This document shows, one piece after another, positions 36,435 to 44,939 of a stretch of DNA of 64,000 nucleotides. The DNA lies in contig CAVVZJ010000010.1 in the NCBI GenBank assembly GCA_963752755.1, forward strand, positions 1-64,000, read 5' to 3'. A program made the translations under genes and the position numbers. The notes under the pieces are model-generated. The model ran no database searches and was not told the origin of the DNA. It was given only the letters and a program-made list of their open reading frames with translations. Source of the stretch: CAVVZJ01 sp963752755. Its GTDB lineage: Bacteria > Planctomycetota > Planctomycetia > Isosphaerales > Isosphaeraceae. Position 1 is the stretch's first letter. The number at the start of each line of letters is the position of its first letter.

Positions 36435-36896
36435 TTACTCGCTCGCCTTGGCCTTGGCCTCGGCCTTGGCCTTCTTGGCGGTGCGCTTGGCCTGTCGCTT
36501 CTCGGCCTTGGCGGCCTTGGCCTCGGCAGCGGCGGCGGCGGAAATCTTGGGGATACGCTCCTTGAGCCGGACCGCCTTGCCCGAGCGCTCGCGGAGATAG
36601 TAGAGCTTGGCGCGCCGGACCTTGCCGGATCGCTTCACCACGATGTCGGCGATCCGCGGCGAATGCACGGGGAACTTCCGCTCCACGCCCTCGCCCTGGA
36701 CGATCCGACGGACCACGAACATCTCGCGCGGCCCGCCGCCGGATCGGGCGATCACCACGCCGTTGAAGATCTGGACGCGTTCCTTTTCGCCTTCGAGAAT
36801 CCGCACGTGGACATCGACGGTATCGCCAATCTCGAAGTGTGGCACCGACTCCTTCATCGTGGAGCGTTCGACCAGCTCCAGGAATTTATTCTGCAT
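36435..36896 (-). CDS. rplS: 50S ribosomal protein L19 with a basic tail
   Basis: 153 residues. Residues 1-115 are canonical L19 (FEIGDTVDVHVRILEGEKER, RVQIFNGVVIARSGGG, FVVRRIVQGEGVERKFPVHSP, VRRAKLYYLRERSGKAVRLKER). Residues 120-153 are an Ala/Lys/Glu-rich tail not present in most bacteria. L19 sits at the 30S-50S interface. Its start overlaps the 3' end of trmD by 11 bases, so the two are co-translated, as in the classical rpsP-trmD-rplS operon. Confidence 0.96.
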   Translation of the reverse strand: MQNKFLELVERSTMKESVPHFEIGDTVDVHVRILEGEKERVQIFNGVVIARSGGGPREMFVVRRIVQGEGVERKFPVHSPRIADIVVKRSGKVRRAKLYYLRERSGKAVRLKERIPKISAAAAAEAKAAKAEKRQAKRTAKKAKAEAKAKASE

Positions 36897-37635
36897 CGCT
36901 CGGCCCGTCCTTTCTCACGGGTTGAGGCTGCGGCTTGCCGCGGCCTTGTGTTTTAGACACGTTGTGTTCGGGGTGTCGATCCTGCCTCATGCTCCGACGC
37001 CAGCGGGTGATCGCGGCGTGGTCGCCACTGAGCAAGATCTCGGGGACGGCCTGCCCTCGAAACTCACGGGGGCGGGTGTACTGGGGATACTCCAGGCCCC
37101 CTTCGGGGCCGAACGACTCATCCACGGCGCTCTGGTCGTCGCCAAGCACGCCGGGCACCAGCCGCATCACCGCATCAACGATCACCATCGCCGGGACCTC
37201 GCCGCCCGAGAGCACGTAGTCGCCGATCGAGACCGGCTCGGGCTGAAGTACGTCGAAGATCCGCTCGTCGAAGCCCTCGTAACGTCCGCAGAGCAAGGTC
37301 AGTCGCGGCTCGGCAGCCAGGTTGCGGACGAACGCCTGATCGAGCCGACGTCCGCGGGGACTCAAGGCGATCAAGCGACCGGGCCGCTCGCCCTTTGCCT
37401 GCACCGCCTCGACCGCCGCGACGACCGGTGGAGCCATCAGGACCATTCCAGGCCCGCCGCCGAACGGGCGGTCATCGACCTGCTTGTGACGACCCTCCGC
37501 CCAGTCGCGGATATCCCAGCGATGGACCGCCACGAGGCCCCGCGCGATCGCATGCTTGAGGATGCTCTCGTTGAGGAACCCGTCGAAGAGGCCCGGGAAG
37601 AGTGTCAACAGGTCAAAGCGGATCGGCGGAGGCAT
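36886..37635 (-). CDS. trmD: tRNA (guanine-N1)-methyltransferase TrmD
   Basis: 249 residues, normal for the family. SPOUT-fold signatures: RFDLLTLFPGLFDGFLNESI, FGGGPGMVLM, LCGRYEGFDERIF, SIGDYVLSGGEVPAMVIVDA and HAAITRWRR. The enzyme methylates G37 in tRNAs reading CNN and prevents frameshifting. It lies between rpsP and rplS; rimM, which usually sits between rpsP and trmD, is missing here. The gap to rpsP is about 45 bases. Confidence 0.96.
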   Translation of the reverse strand: MPPPIRFDLLTLFPGLFDGFLNESILKHAIARGLVAVHRWDIRDWAEGRHKQVDDRPFGGGPGMVLMAPPVVAAVEAVQAKGERPGRLIALSPRGRRLDQAFVRNLAAEPRLTLLCGRYEGFDERIFDVLQPEPVSIGDYVLSGGEVPAMVIVDAVMRLVPGVLGDDQSAVDESFGPEGGLEYPQYTRPREFRGQAVPEILLSGDHAAITRWRRSMRQDRHPEHNVSKTQGRGKPQPQPVRKDGPSDAE

Positions 37636-37680
37636 GGACGGAAGTTCCTCCCGGCCACGCGCCGGCGGCGACGACTCGGG

Positions 37681-38074
37681 TTACGACTGAGCCGGCGGCG
37701 CCGGTGCCGGTTCCGGAGCGGCAGCCGGAGCCTGAGAGGCGGCCGGGGCCGGGGCGGCAGCTCCCGGCTTTGGCTGCGGCACGTACGCGCTGATCCTCGG
37801 GCAACTCCCACGACTCACCCGGCGCGGGCTTCTTCACCCCGAGCCGCTTGAGGATCGCCGCCACCTTCTCGCTCGGCTGGGCACCGACGGAGAGCCAGTA
37901 GCGGATCCGGCTGGCGTCGAGATGCTCACGGGACTCGGGATTGCGGACAAGGGGGTCATACCAGCCCAGCTCCTCGATGGCGCGTCCATCGCGAGGTGTG
38001 CGGGCGTCCATGGCACAGATTCGGTAGAACGGACGATGTCTCCGCCCCATCGCTTTCATGCGGATTCGGACCAC
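37681..38074 (-). CDS. rpsP: 30S ribosomal protein S16, frameshift in the tail
   Basis: About 130 residues. The first 85 are canonical S16 (MVRIRMKAMGRRHRPFYRIC, DGRAIEELGWYDPL, DASRIRYWLSVGAQPSEKV, ILKRLGVKKPAPGESWELP). An extra base in a GGG run at 37799-37801 then breaks the frame; the other frame gives a Pro/Ala-rich tail, SAYVPQPKPGAAAPAPAAS, ending PAPAPPAQS at 37681. Without the correction the ORF would run into trmD. S16 is essential, so the break is almost certainly in the sequence data rather than the cell. Confidence 0.92.
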
Positions 38075-38282
38075 GCGAAACTCCTCCGAAGATTAGGGTC
38101 CCTGTCGAACTGGCTCGGACGCATGGCAAGTCAATGTTGGGGACCCCCACCGACCGTTGCGGCGGAGACGAGGCCGGTCCCGAGCCTGCGGCGGCCTCGC
38201 GTCACTGAACAATGTGTCATCCCCTCTCGATCGGCGGAACGAAACGAGAGTCGGTCCCGGGTCGAAACCCGGTTATGTTTGA

Positions 38283-38909
38283 TCAATCGTCTTCCGTACA
38301 GTCCCAAAGCAAGAGGTCGCGGTTCCAGAGGCTAAAGAGGGCGACATCGGCCTCGGGGATCAGACCGGAGCGTGCCAGGCGGTTCCAGTGGCGCCGAAAG
38401 GCGTCACGCTCGGCGGGCGGCATCCGGCAGTAGAGGCTCAGGCCGGCGAGGTTCACCGGTTCGGTTGCGTGACTAGACCGGGGCCGCGGCACGCCGGTTG
38501 ATGCGCGATGCCGGCGCCGCTGGTCCGAGGGATTGGCCAGGCTGGGGCAGACCTCCTCGAGGAACTCCTTCGAGGTCAACATCCAGATTCGCGCGGCCAG
38601 ATAGCCGAAGCGATGGGTCAGCTCGAAGACATCGAGCGGCTTGACCCGGGCCCGCCTGGCAATCTGGTTGCGGCGGTCGTTATCGATGTGGCTTGGTTCT
38701 CGACGCTCCTCCAGGGTCAATTCGTCGATGATCCGGAGCGACCTGGCCAAGCCGTCGTTGAGGTGGGCCTTGTGTGAGGGCGCGATGAACCGTTTGAGCA
38801 TCGGATGCTGGGCCAGGCGATCGCGCATCGCACCGTCATCGCGGACCTGCTCCAGCATGCGACGGAAGTCGTCCATCGAGAATCGGGACCAGACGGGATC
38901 AGGGTTCAT
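38283..38909 (-). CDS. Stand-alone SRP54/Ffh M-domain-like protein
   Basis: 208 residues. Residues 10-105 follow the M domain of the adjacent Ffh: MDDFRRMLEQVRDDGAMRDR against LNDFRKQIDMMRKMGSMGEL, and IIDELTLEERREPSHID followed by RRNQIARRARVKPLDVFELTHRFGYLA against IIDSMTPAERSNPHLID followed by RRRRIAAGSGVEPSDVSGLVKQFDTMA. The RNA-binding helix (ID, RR, IA) is kept, but the Met-rich finger loop is not. There is no NG GTPase domain. The start overlaps the ffh stop by ATGA. It probably arose by tandem duplication. It may bind SRP RNA or compete with Ffh; no function is proven. Confidence 0.7.
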   Translation of the reverse strand: MNPDPVWSRFSMDDFRRMLEQVRDDGAMRDRLAQHPMLKRFIAPSHKAHLNDGLARSLRIIDELTLEERREPSHIDNDRRNQIARRARVKPLDVFELTHRFGYLAARIWMLTSKEFLEEVCPSLANPSDQRRRHRASTGVPRPRSSHATEPVNLAGLSLYCRMPPAERDAFRRHWNRLARSGLIPEADVALFSLWNRDLLLWDCTEDD

Positions 38910-40414
38910 CGGCCCGGACCTCCGGGGTTTTGCCCCCGGCGCTGATCCCGCATCTCGCGGCGGAGCCGACGCTCCTCCTTCTCCCGCTGCTTGCGCTGCT
39001 TCTCGCGTTCCTTGGGGCTAAGTCGCTTCCCGGTCCCTTGCTTGGGGGCAACGAGTTTGGCTCCCGGGTTAAACGCCCCCATCTTGCCCATGCCGGAGAA
39101 AGCTTTGAGGCGGTCCATCCACGACATCTGGGCCATCTGCTTGACGATCGACGCCATCGTGTCGAACTGCTTGACCAGGCCCGACACGTCCGACGGCTCG
39201 ACCCCGGAGCCGGCCGCGATCCGTCGGCGGCGAGGGATGTCGATCAGGTGGGGGTTGGACCGCTCGGCGGGGGTCATGCTGTCGATGATCCCCTTGATCC
39301 GCTTGACCTCGGCGTCGGCATCCACGCCTTCGAGTTGGTCTTTCAGCTCGGACATGCCGGGCATCTTGCCCATCAATTCGCCCATCGACCCCATCTTCCG
39401 CATCATGTCGATCTGCTTGCGGAAGTCGTTGAGGTCGAACTTGCCCGCGGCCATCTTCTCCTGGGTCTCGCGGGCTTCGTCCTCATCGACGGCCTGCTGG
39501 GCCGCCTCGACCAGGCCGACGATGTCGCCCATGCCGAGCATCTGGCCGACGATCCGTTCGGGGTCGAACGGCTGGAGCTTGTCCAGCTTCTCACCCATGC
39601 CGACGAACTTGACCGGTACCCCGGTCACCTCGCGGACCGACAAGGCCGCACCGCCACGGGCGTCACCGTCGAGCTTGGTGAGGATCACGCCGTCGAGTTC
39701 GAGGGCCTCGTTGAACGCCTTGGCGCTGGAGACGGCATCCTGGCCGGTCAGGGCGTCGCAGACGAAGAAGACCTGATGCGGCCTCACCTTCTTCTCGATC
39801 TGCTGAAGCTCGGCCATCAACTCGTCGTCGATGTGGAGCCGGCCGGCGGTGTCGAGGATCACGGTGTCGCGTCCGGAGCGGTTGGCCTCGACGACGGCGG
39901 ACTGGCAGACCTTGACGGGGTTGCTGTCCGCCTCGCTATAGACCGGCACTTCAAGTTGCTGGCCGATCACCTTGAGCTGCTCGACGGCTGCCGGCCGCTG
40001 GAGGTCAGCCGCGACGAGCAACGGTTTGCGCCCCTGGGAAGATAGCAACCGGGCGAGTTTGCCGCAGGTCGTCGTCTTGCCCGAGCCTTGCAAACCACAC
40101 ATCATCAGGATCGTCAGTCCGGCTTTCTCGAACCGGATCGACGAGTCGCTCGGCCCCATCAGGCCGACCAGTTCGTCATGGACAATCTTGACGATCTGCT
40201 GCTCAGGACGGACGCTTTTGATAATCTCGGTCCCGACCGCCGTGTCGGAAACCCGCCGCATCACCTCCTGGACGACCTGATAATTGACGTCGGCTTCGAG
40301 CAAGGCCGTGCGCACCTCGCGCAGACCTTCCCTCATGTTCTCCTCGGACAGCTTGCCGCGGGCGCGGAACCGTCCAAAAGCGTTGCGAAGCCGATTCTGG
40401 ATGTCGTCGAACAT
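38906..40414 (-). CDS. ffh: Signal recognition particle protein Ffh
   Basis: 502 residues with the N, G and M domains. The G domain has GLQGSGKTTTCGKLA (G1), DLQRPAAVEQL, VILDTAGRLHIDDEL (G3), TKLDGDARGGAAL (G4) and the GMGEKLDKLQPFDPERI closing motif. The M domain is Met-rich with the SRP RNA-binding segment AERSNPHLIDIPRRRRIAAG. A Lys/Arg-rich tail of about 50 residues follows. It binds signal peptides and 4.5S RNA and docks on FtsY. It begins an operon that continues with the M-domain-like gene, rpsP, trmD and rplS. Confidence 0.97.
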   Translation of the reverse strand: MFDDIQNRLRNAFGRFRARGKLSEENMREGLREVRTALLEADVNYQVVQEVMRRVSDTAVGTEIIKSVRPEQQIVKIVHDELVGLMGPSDSSIRFEKAGLTILMMCGLQGSGKTTTCGKLARLLSSQGRKPLLVAADLQRPAAVEQLKVIGQQLEVPVYSEADSNPVKVCQSAVVEANRSGRDTVILDTAGRLHIDDELMAELQQIEKKVRPHQVFFVCDALTGQDAVSSAKAFNEALELDGVILTKLDGDARGGAALSVREVTGVPVKFVGMGEKLDKLQPFDPERIVGQMLGMGDIVGLVEAAQQAVDEDEARETQEKMAAGKFDLNDFRKQIDMMRKMGSMGELMGKMPGMSELKDQLEGVDADAEVKRIKGIIDSMTPAERSNPHLIDIPRRRRIAAGSGVEPSDVSGLVKQFDTMASIVKQMAQMSWMDRLKAFSGMGKMGAFNPGAKLVAPKQGTGKRLSPKEREKQRKQREKEERRLRREMRDQRRGQNPGGPGR

Positions 40415-40642
40415 GGGACCGGGTTCCCCGTCATCGCTGATCGCGAACCAATGATCTTAATGGACGGCTCTCCTCCTGGCAATCCCGCGGACGCCGCGAT
40501 TTCGCAGGAAGCAATCCACGAATGCGCCGCCGTTCCAAACGATCCGACGAACATGCGGCGATCAACGGATCACCACAAGTCAATCGTTTGCCCGGGCGTG
40601 CCCCGTCTCGCAAGCCGGCGCTACCAGCTTCCATGCTCGGAA

Positions 40643-41470
40643 TCATCCATCCGATCGATCGCGAGCCAGAGCGATCAGGAAGAATCGATCCTTCAGCAAG
40701 GGGCTCGCGAAACTCAGAGGCACGAATTCTGGAGCCTGATCCGCGGCGATGAAGCGGTCGTAGTGCTCCTCGGGGAAGAAGGCAATCACCTCCTCGGGGG
40801 TGGCTCCGAAGCGACTCAGGGGCTCGCCAACGTGAATCTCCACGTAGGCGTCGGGCCGTCGGGTCAGAGTTTCCGTCGCTCCCAGAAGGGCCTCACGCTC
40901 ATACCCTTCCACATCGATGAACAGCACGTCCGGCGGCCCGTACTCCCGTGCCAGGTCGTCGATCGTGCGCGCCGGGACCGAGACGCGCCCCCAGCCGCCG
41001 GAGGGATCGACGCTGCCGTTGAGCCCCTCGAAGAACTCGACGGTCCCTGGCTTCGACGCGACGGCCGCGTGGACCACGTCCAGGTTTCCGGCGTCATTGA
41101 GATCACGATTGGTCCGGGCCACCGTCACGTTGTGCGACTCGGCCTCGACCGCCACCACTTGACCCTGCCGGCCGACGATCCGGGCTAGCATCAAGGCGAC
41201 AACAGCCTGATGCGCCCCCAGATCGAATACCCTCGCCCCGGGCTTCAACGCGTGCTGGCGAAGCAAGGCAATCTCAGGCAGTTCTGGCCAATCCTGATCG
41301 TACCACCCTTCGCCGAGCGGGTCGGCGAGCTGGATCGTGAGTGGGAATCCGCCAAATTGGTGCGACACCTGCCTTGGGCGGTAATTCGCGATCGAGTTGC
41401 GAATCTTGAACCGGCGCAACCGCGACCAGATCCGGGGCGGGATGATCCGCTTGGCAACCTGCTTGAGCAT
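40643..41470 (-). CDS. FkbM family methyltransferase
   Basis: 275 residues. Class I methyltransferase fold with ARVFDLGAHQAVVALMLARI (motif I), VVAVEAESHNVTVA, and the FkbM signature PDVLFIDVEGYEREALLGA followed by AYVEIHVGEPLSRFG. The N-terminal 40 residues are basic. Substrate unknown; such enzymes usually methylate hydroxyls on glycans or natural products. It lies 183 bases after the siderophore operon on the same strand, so it could be read from the same transcript, but the gap makes this uncertain. Confidence 0.85.
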   Translation of the reverse strand: MLKQVAKRIIPPRIWSRLRRFKIRNSIANYRPRQVSHQFGGFPLTIQLADPLGEGWYDQDWPELPEIALLRQHALKPGARVFDLGAHQAVVALMLARIVGRQGQVVAVEAESHNVTVARTNRDLNDAGNLDVVHAAVASKPGTVEFFEGLNGSVDPSGGWGRVSVPARTIDDLAREYGPPDVLFIDVEGYEREALLGATETLTRRPDAYVEIHVGEPLSRFGATPEEVIAFFPEEHYDRFIAADQAPEFVPLSFASPLLKDRFFLIALARDRSDG

Positions 41471-41653
41471 CGTGAATCCTCACGGAGTCTCCCTGGTTCG
41501 ATCCGATCCCTGGCGCAGTGTTCCGGATCGGTCGATCGTGAGCCCTGATTATCGCCCGATCAGCCGCCCGAAGGGAACCCATCCCGGAACTGGCGACGAC
41601 TCCCGTCGGACTGACTCCGCGAGTCAAACCTCTCGGTCGCAGGCCATTGCAAA

Positions 41654-42934
41654 TCAGATTCGCCAAAGCGACCGACTCACGGCCATCAACGCCAGCGTGG
41701 CGAGAATACAACCGCCCCCCATCACCACACCGGCCCAGACCGTGCCGGCCCATTCGGCGATCGCGCTCAGGAGCATTGCACCCAGAGGGATCAAGCCGCG
41801 GTCCATCAGGGCGATACTCAGGATACGACCCCGGAGTCGATCGGGGACCTGCCTCTGGAGGGCGATCCGGCCGGTCGTGCGGTAGATTTGCCCGGCCAGA
41901 CCCACCAGGAAGATTGCCAGCGAGGCAGACAGGAACGTCCGGCAACCCGTGAACAGCAGCAAGGCCAGGCCGAAGCCGATCGTCGAGGCAACCAGCCAGG
42001 GTCCCGCCCGACCGGAGTGTCCACAAAGCGACAGCCAGCCCGAGCCGAGCAGGGCTCCGCCCCCCGCGACCGAGAGCAAGAGCCCGAACCCCGCCGGTCC
42101 GAGCCCCAGGAGGTCACGGGCAAAAAGCGGCATCAAGGCTGTGTACGGGAACCCGAAGATCATCGGCACGACCGAGAGCACCAACAGCGTCTGGACTGCC
42201 GCATCCCGCCTCACGAACGCGAACGCCTCCTTCACCGCCGGCCACGACCGCGGCCCACTCCCAACCGCCTGGGCGATCTTTGGTTGCACGACCAGGAGCG
42301 TCGCCAGCACCGCCAGGAAACTGGCCCCGTTGACCCAGAAGACCGCCGGCATCGGCAGGGCCGCGAGCAACGCCCCCGCGATCGCCGGACCCGCGATTCG
42401 CGATAGGTTCATCCAGGCCGCCTGGCTCGCGACCGCCCGTGACATCACCGATTGCGGGACCAGATTCGGTAGCAAGGCGTTCCGGACTGGCGGGATCATC
42501 GCCGCCAGGGCCGAGCGGGCTGTCACCGCCGCCGCGAACGCCCCGAATGGCGCGCGGACCATCACCAGCGACGCCACCACGAACGTCAGAAGCATGGTCC
42601 CCGTCGTGAGCGCCAGAAGCAGTCTCCTCCGTTCGTAGCGGTCGGCCAGGACGCCTGCCGGCAAGCTCAGTGCGAACACCGGCGCCAGCCGGCAAACGTT
42701 GATGAGTCCGAGATCCAGCGCCGAACCGGTCAGTTCCAGGACGGCCCAGTTCAACGCCGTCAGGTCCATCCAGTCGCCGACCCACGACACGACCGAACCC
42801 GCCATGAAGACCCGGAACGGCCACGGCGAGCGAGCCACTCGCGACCCGATCTCATCGCGCCGCCGCTCGCCTCCGCCTCCCGGCGCCTCCCGGCCGGCAT
42901 CATCGTGCGATGTCTCGCGTAGGGCCGACGGCAT
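41654..42934 (-). CDS. MFS transporter, probable siderophore exporter
   Basis: 426 residues of the MFS_3 (enterobactin-exporter-like) group: FRVFMAGSVVSWVGDWMDLT, the loop motif GVLADRYERRRLLLALT, PPVRNALLPNLVPQSVMSRA with its NL motif, and RIALQRQVPDRLRGRILSI in the second half. Twelve helices, with a 35-residue hydrophilic start. The gap to the NIS synthetase gene is only 3 bases, which strongly suggests that it exports the product of that enzyme. Confidence 0.87.
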   Translation of the reverse strand: MPSALRETSHDDAGREAPGGGGERRRDEIGSRVARSPWPFRVFMAGSVVSWVGDWMDLTALNWAVLELTGSALDLGLINVCRLAPVFALSLPAGVLADRYERRRLLLALTTGTMLLTFVVASLVMVRAPFGAFAAAVTARSALAAMIPPVRNALLPNLVPQSVMSRAVASQAAWMNLSRIAGPAIAGALLAALPMPAVFWVNGASFLAVLATLLVVQPKIAQAVGSGPRSWPAVKEAFAFVRRDAAVQTLLVLSVVPMIFGFPYTALMPLFARDLLGLGPAGFGLLLSVAGGGALLGSGWLSLCGHSGRAGPWLVASTIGFGLALLLFTGCRTFLSASLAIFLVGLAGQIYRTTGRIALQRQVPDRLRGRILSIALMDRGLIPLGAMLLSAIAEWAGTVWAGVVMGGGCILATLALMAVSRSLWRI

Positions 42935-42937
42935 CGC

Positions 42938-44926
42938 TCAACCTGCCCCGGCCAGCGGGTTCGGGACCTCGGCGAATCGGTAGTCGGTCACCTCCCCGCG
43001 GAGCCGCATCTGGGTCAGAGCCTTGAGGCGGAGTGTCGGGCCGAACAGGGCGGACTCGTCGGCCTCGGCCTGCCAGGCAAGCGCCGGCTCGCGTCTCAAG
43101 CGACGGAAGGTCGCCCGGCAGGCATCAGCGACCGGGCCCCAGAGGGTCGATTCCTCCAGGCTGCCATGCCGAGCGACGGCGGCAATCAACTCGCCAAGGT
43201 GATTCTGCACGAAAGCATAATACACCTTGTCGCGCAGGTCGTCCTCGCCTTTCGCCAGGGTCGCCGATCCTGGGCGGAATGCGGCCGAGAAGCCCTGGCG
43301 GGTGAGCCGATCCGGCAAGACCCGAACGCCGCCCAGGTCACGAACGAGCATCCGGACCGGCCGGCCGTCGTCGAGGCGAACGACCGTCACGCTGTTCTGC
43401 AAGTGGCCCTCCAGCGCGATGCCGTAGCGGACCATCAAGGTGAGAAACCCGGGCACCGACACCGCGGCATAGGCTTCGAGGAAGTCGAGCGCGGCTTGCT
43501 GCAGGTTCGCCTGGCCGCATTTCGTGGCGAATCGCTCGATCAACTCAACCGCGACCGGCGCCCCGCCGATCGGCGAGCGGACCGTCAGCGCCGCGGCTGG
43601 CAAGGCGATCTCGCCAGGTCCGGCATGGTCCTCGGGCCCCTCACGGAGAAGAGCCGCCAGGTGCTTGCTCTGGGTGGCTCGGGCCTCCGGGTCGAGCCCT
43701 GGATCGGTCGGATCGAAATAGACGCCGACATCTTCCCGGAGCACTGCGAACTGGCCGTCAAAACGACCCTCGCGAGTCTGGATCTCGGCGAGGATGCGGG
43801 TCAACATCGGGCCGTTCTCGGCGGCCTGCGGCGAGACCGTCCGCACGGCGTTCGTCATCTGTACCGCCAGAGCCGACTTGACGTGATGCCTCCGCTGACT
43901 CCTCGGCCCAAGCGTCGCCATCGAACGCACCGAGACCAGCGCCGCGGCCGGCACGACCGCACCTGGAATCGGCACCACCTCACCCCGGGCGATCGCCCCG
44001 GCATGCACACGCGGCAAGGTGTGCTCGAGCTGCCAGGGATGGACCGGGATCAGCTCGAAGTCGTCCAGCCGATGGCCCGAATGCTCCAGAGATTCCTCCA
44101 CGACTGCCTGCAGCTCGGGATGTTCGCGGAGGAGGATGTCCGAAGCTCCTTCCTCTCCGACCGCGGCGACCCGGCAGACCCGGCGCGCCACAGCCACCAG
44201 GGCCAGGCCCGGCCGCGCCCCCCACTCCGGCGCGTACCGGATCACGTCCTCCGGCTCCATCCCGAGCTTGATCTTGGCTCCCGGGTGCAAGGGATGACCG
44301 TCCACCACCCACTGTTCATAGAACACCAGCGGGTTGAACTCCGGATCGCTCCGCAGGCGGTTTTCGACCCAGTCCAGCGATGTGCGTGACCCCCGCGCCT
44401 CGACCTCCATCGCCGCCATCCGACGCTCGGCACCGACGAGAGCCAGACTGTAATTGGCGGCGCTGTTGTCCAGCTCCCGGCCGAACGACTCGGGCACGTT
44501 GTCTCCCGTGCCCTCCAGCACCAGTTCCAGGAGTCGACGGGGTTGCTCGATCCGTTCGGTGCGTCCGTCGCCTTCCAGGATCACGTCTCCCGCAAACTCG
44601 ATGCGTCCGAACGAGCCGCGTCGGCCGATCCGAGCCCGGATCGTCCGCCCGCCGCTCAACGCGATCTGGACCGAGGAACCGTCGGCGTCCCACGTCGTCC
44701 GACTCGCGACCCCGGCGACGTCCTCACGGATGACGGCCTGGAGCAGTCGATGGAGGATTCCTCGACGCCCTTGGTCGAGCAGGGCGAGGTAAGTTCCGAG
44801 GAGTTCCGGCCTCGCGTCGCGAAGATGGGAGAGGAACCGCTCCTCCTCGGCGTTCCGGGGTGGCAGGTCGGAATGAGGCGTGCTCGGCGAGTCGGGGAGG
44901 TCCGACAGCAGGTGAACGCTGGTCAT
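42938..44926 (-). CDS. NIS siderophore synthetase (IucA/IucC family)
   Basis: 662 residues. Central IucA/IucC core: VHPWQLEHTLPRVHAGA, PAAALVSVRSMATLGP (substrate and ATP loop), HVKSALAVQMTNAVRTVSP, and the FhuF-like C-terminal half with HLQNSVTVVRLDDGRPVRML, VRDLGGVRVLP and FVQNHLGELI. These enzymes adenylate a carboxyl group (typically citrate or an alpha-ketoglutarate derivative) and join it to an amine or alcohol, without NRPS modules. It lies between a GCS2-like gene and an MFS gene in one operon. The type (A, B or C) cannot be told from motifs alone. Confidence 0.9.
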   Translation of the reverse strand: MTSVHLLSDLPDSPSTPHSDLPPRNAEEERFLSHLRDARPELLGTYLALLDQGRRGILHRLLQAVIREDVAGVASRTTWDADGSSVQIALSGGRTIRARIGRRGSFGRIEFAGDVILEGDGRTERIEQPRRLLELVLEGTGDNVPESFGRELDNSAANYSLALVGAERRMAAMEVEARGSRTSLDWVENRLRSDPEFNPLVFYEQWVVDGHPLHPGAKIKLGMEPEDVIRYAPEWGARPGLALVAVARRVCRVAAVGEEGASDILLREHPELQAVVEESLEHSGHRLDDFELIPVHPWQLEHTLPRVHAGAIARGEVVPIPGAVVPAAALVSVRSMATLGPRSQRRHHVKSALAVQMTNAVRTVSPQAAENGPMLTRILAEIQTREGRFDGQFAVLREDVGVYFDPTDPGLDPEARATQSKHLAALLREGPEDHAGPGEIALPAAALTVRSPIGGAPVAVELIERFATKCGQANLQQAALDFLEAYAAVSVPGFLTLMVRYGIALEGHLQNSVTVVRLDDGRPVRMLVRDLGGVRVLPDRLTRQGFSAAFRPGSATLAKGEDDLRDKVYYAFVQNHLGELIAAVARHGSLEESTLWGPVADACRATFRRLRREPALAWQAEADESALFGPTLRLKALTQMRLRGEVTDYRFAEVPNPLAGAG

Positions 44927-44939
44927 CCTTTTCCCCTCC

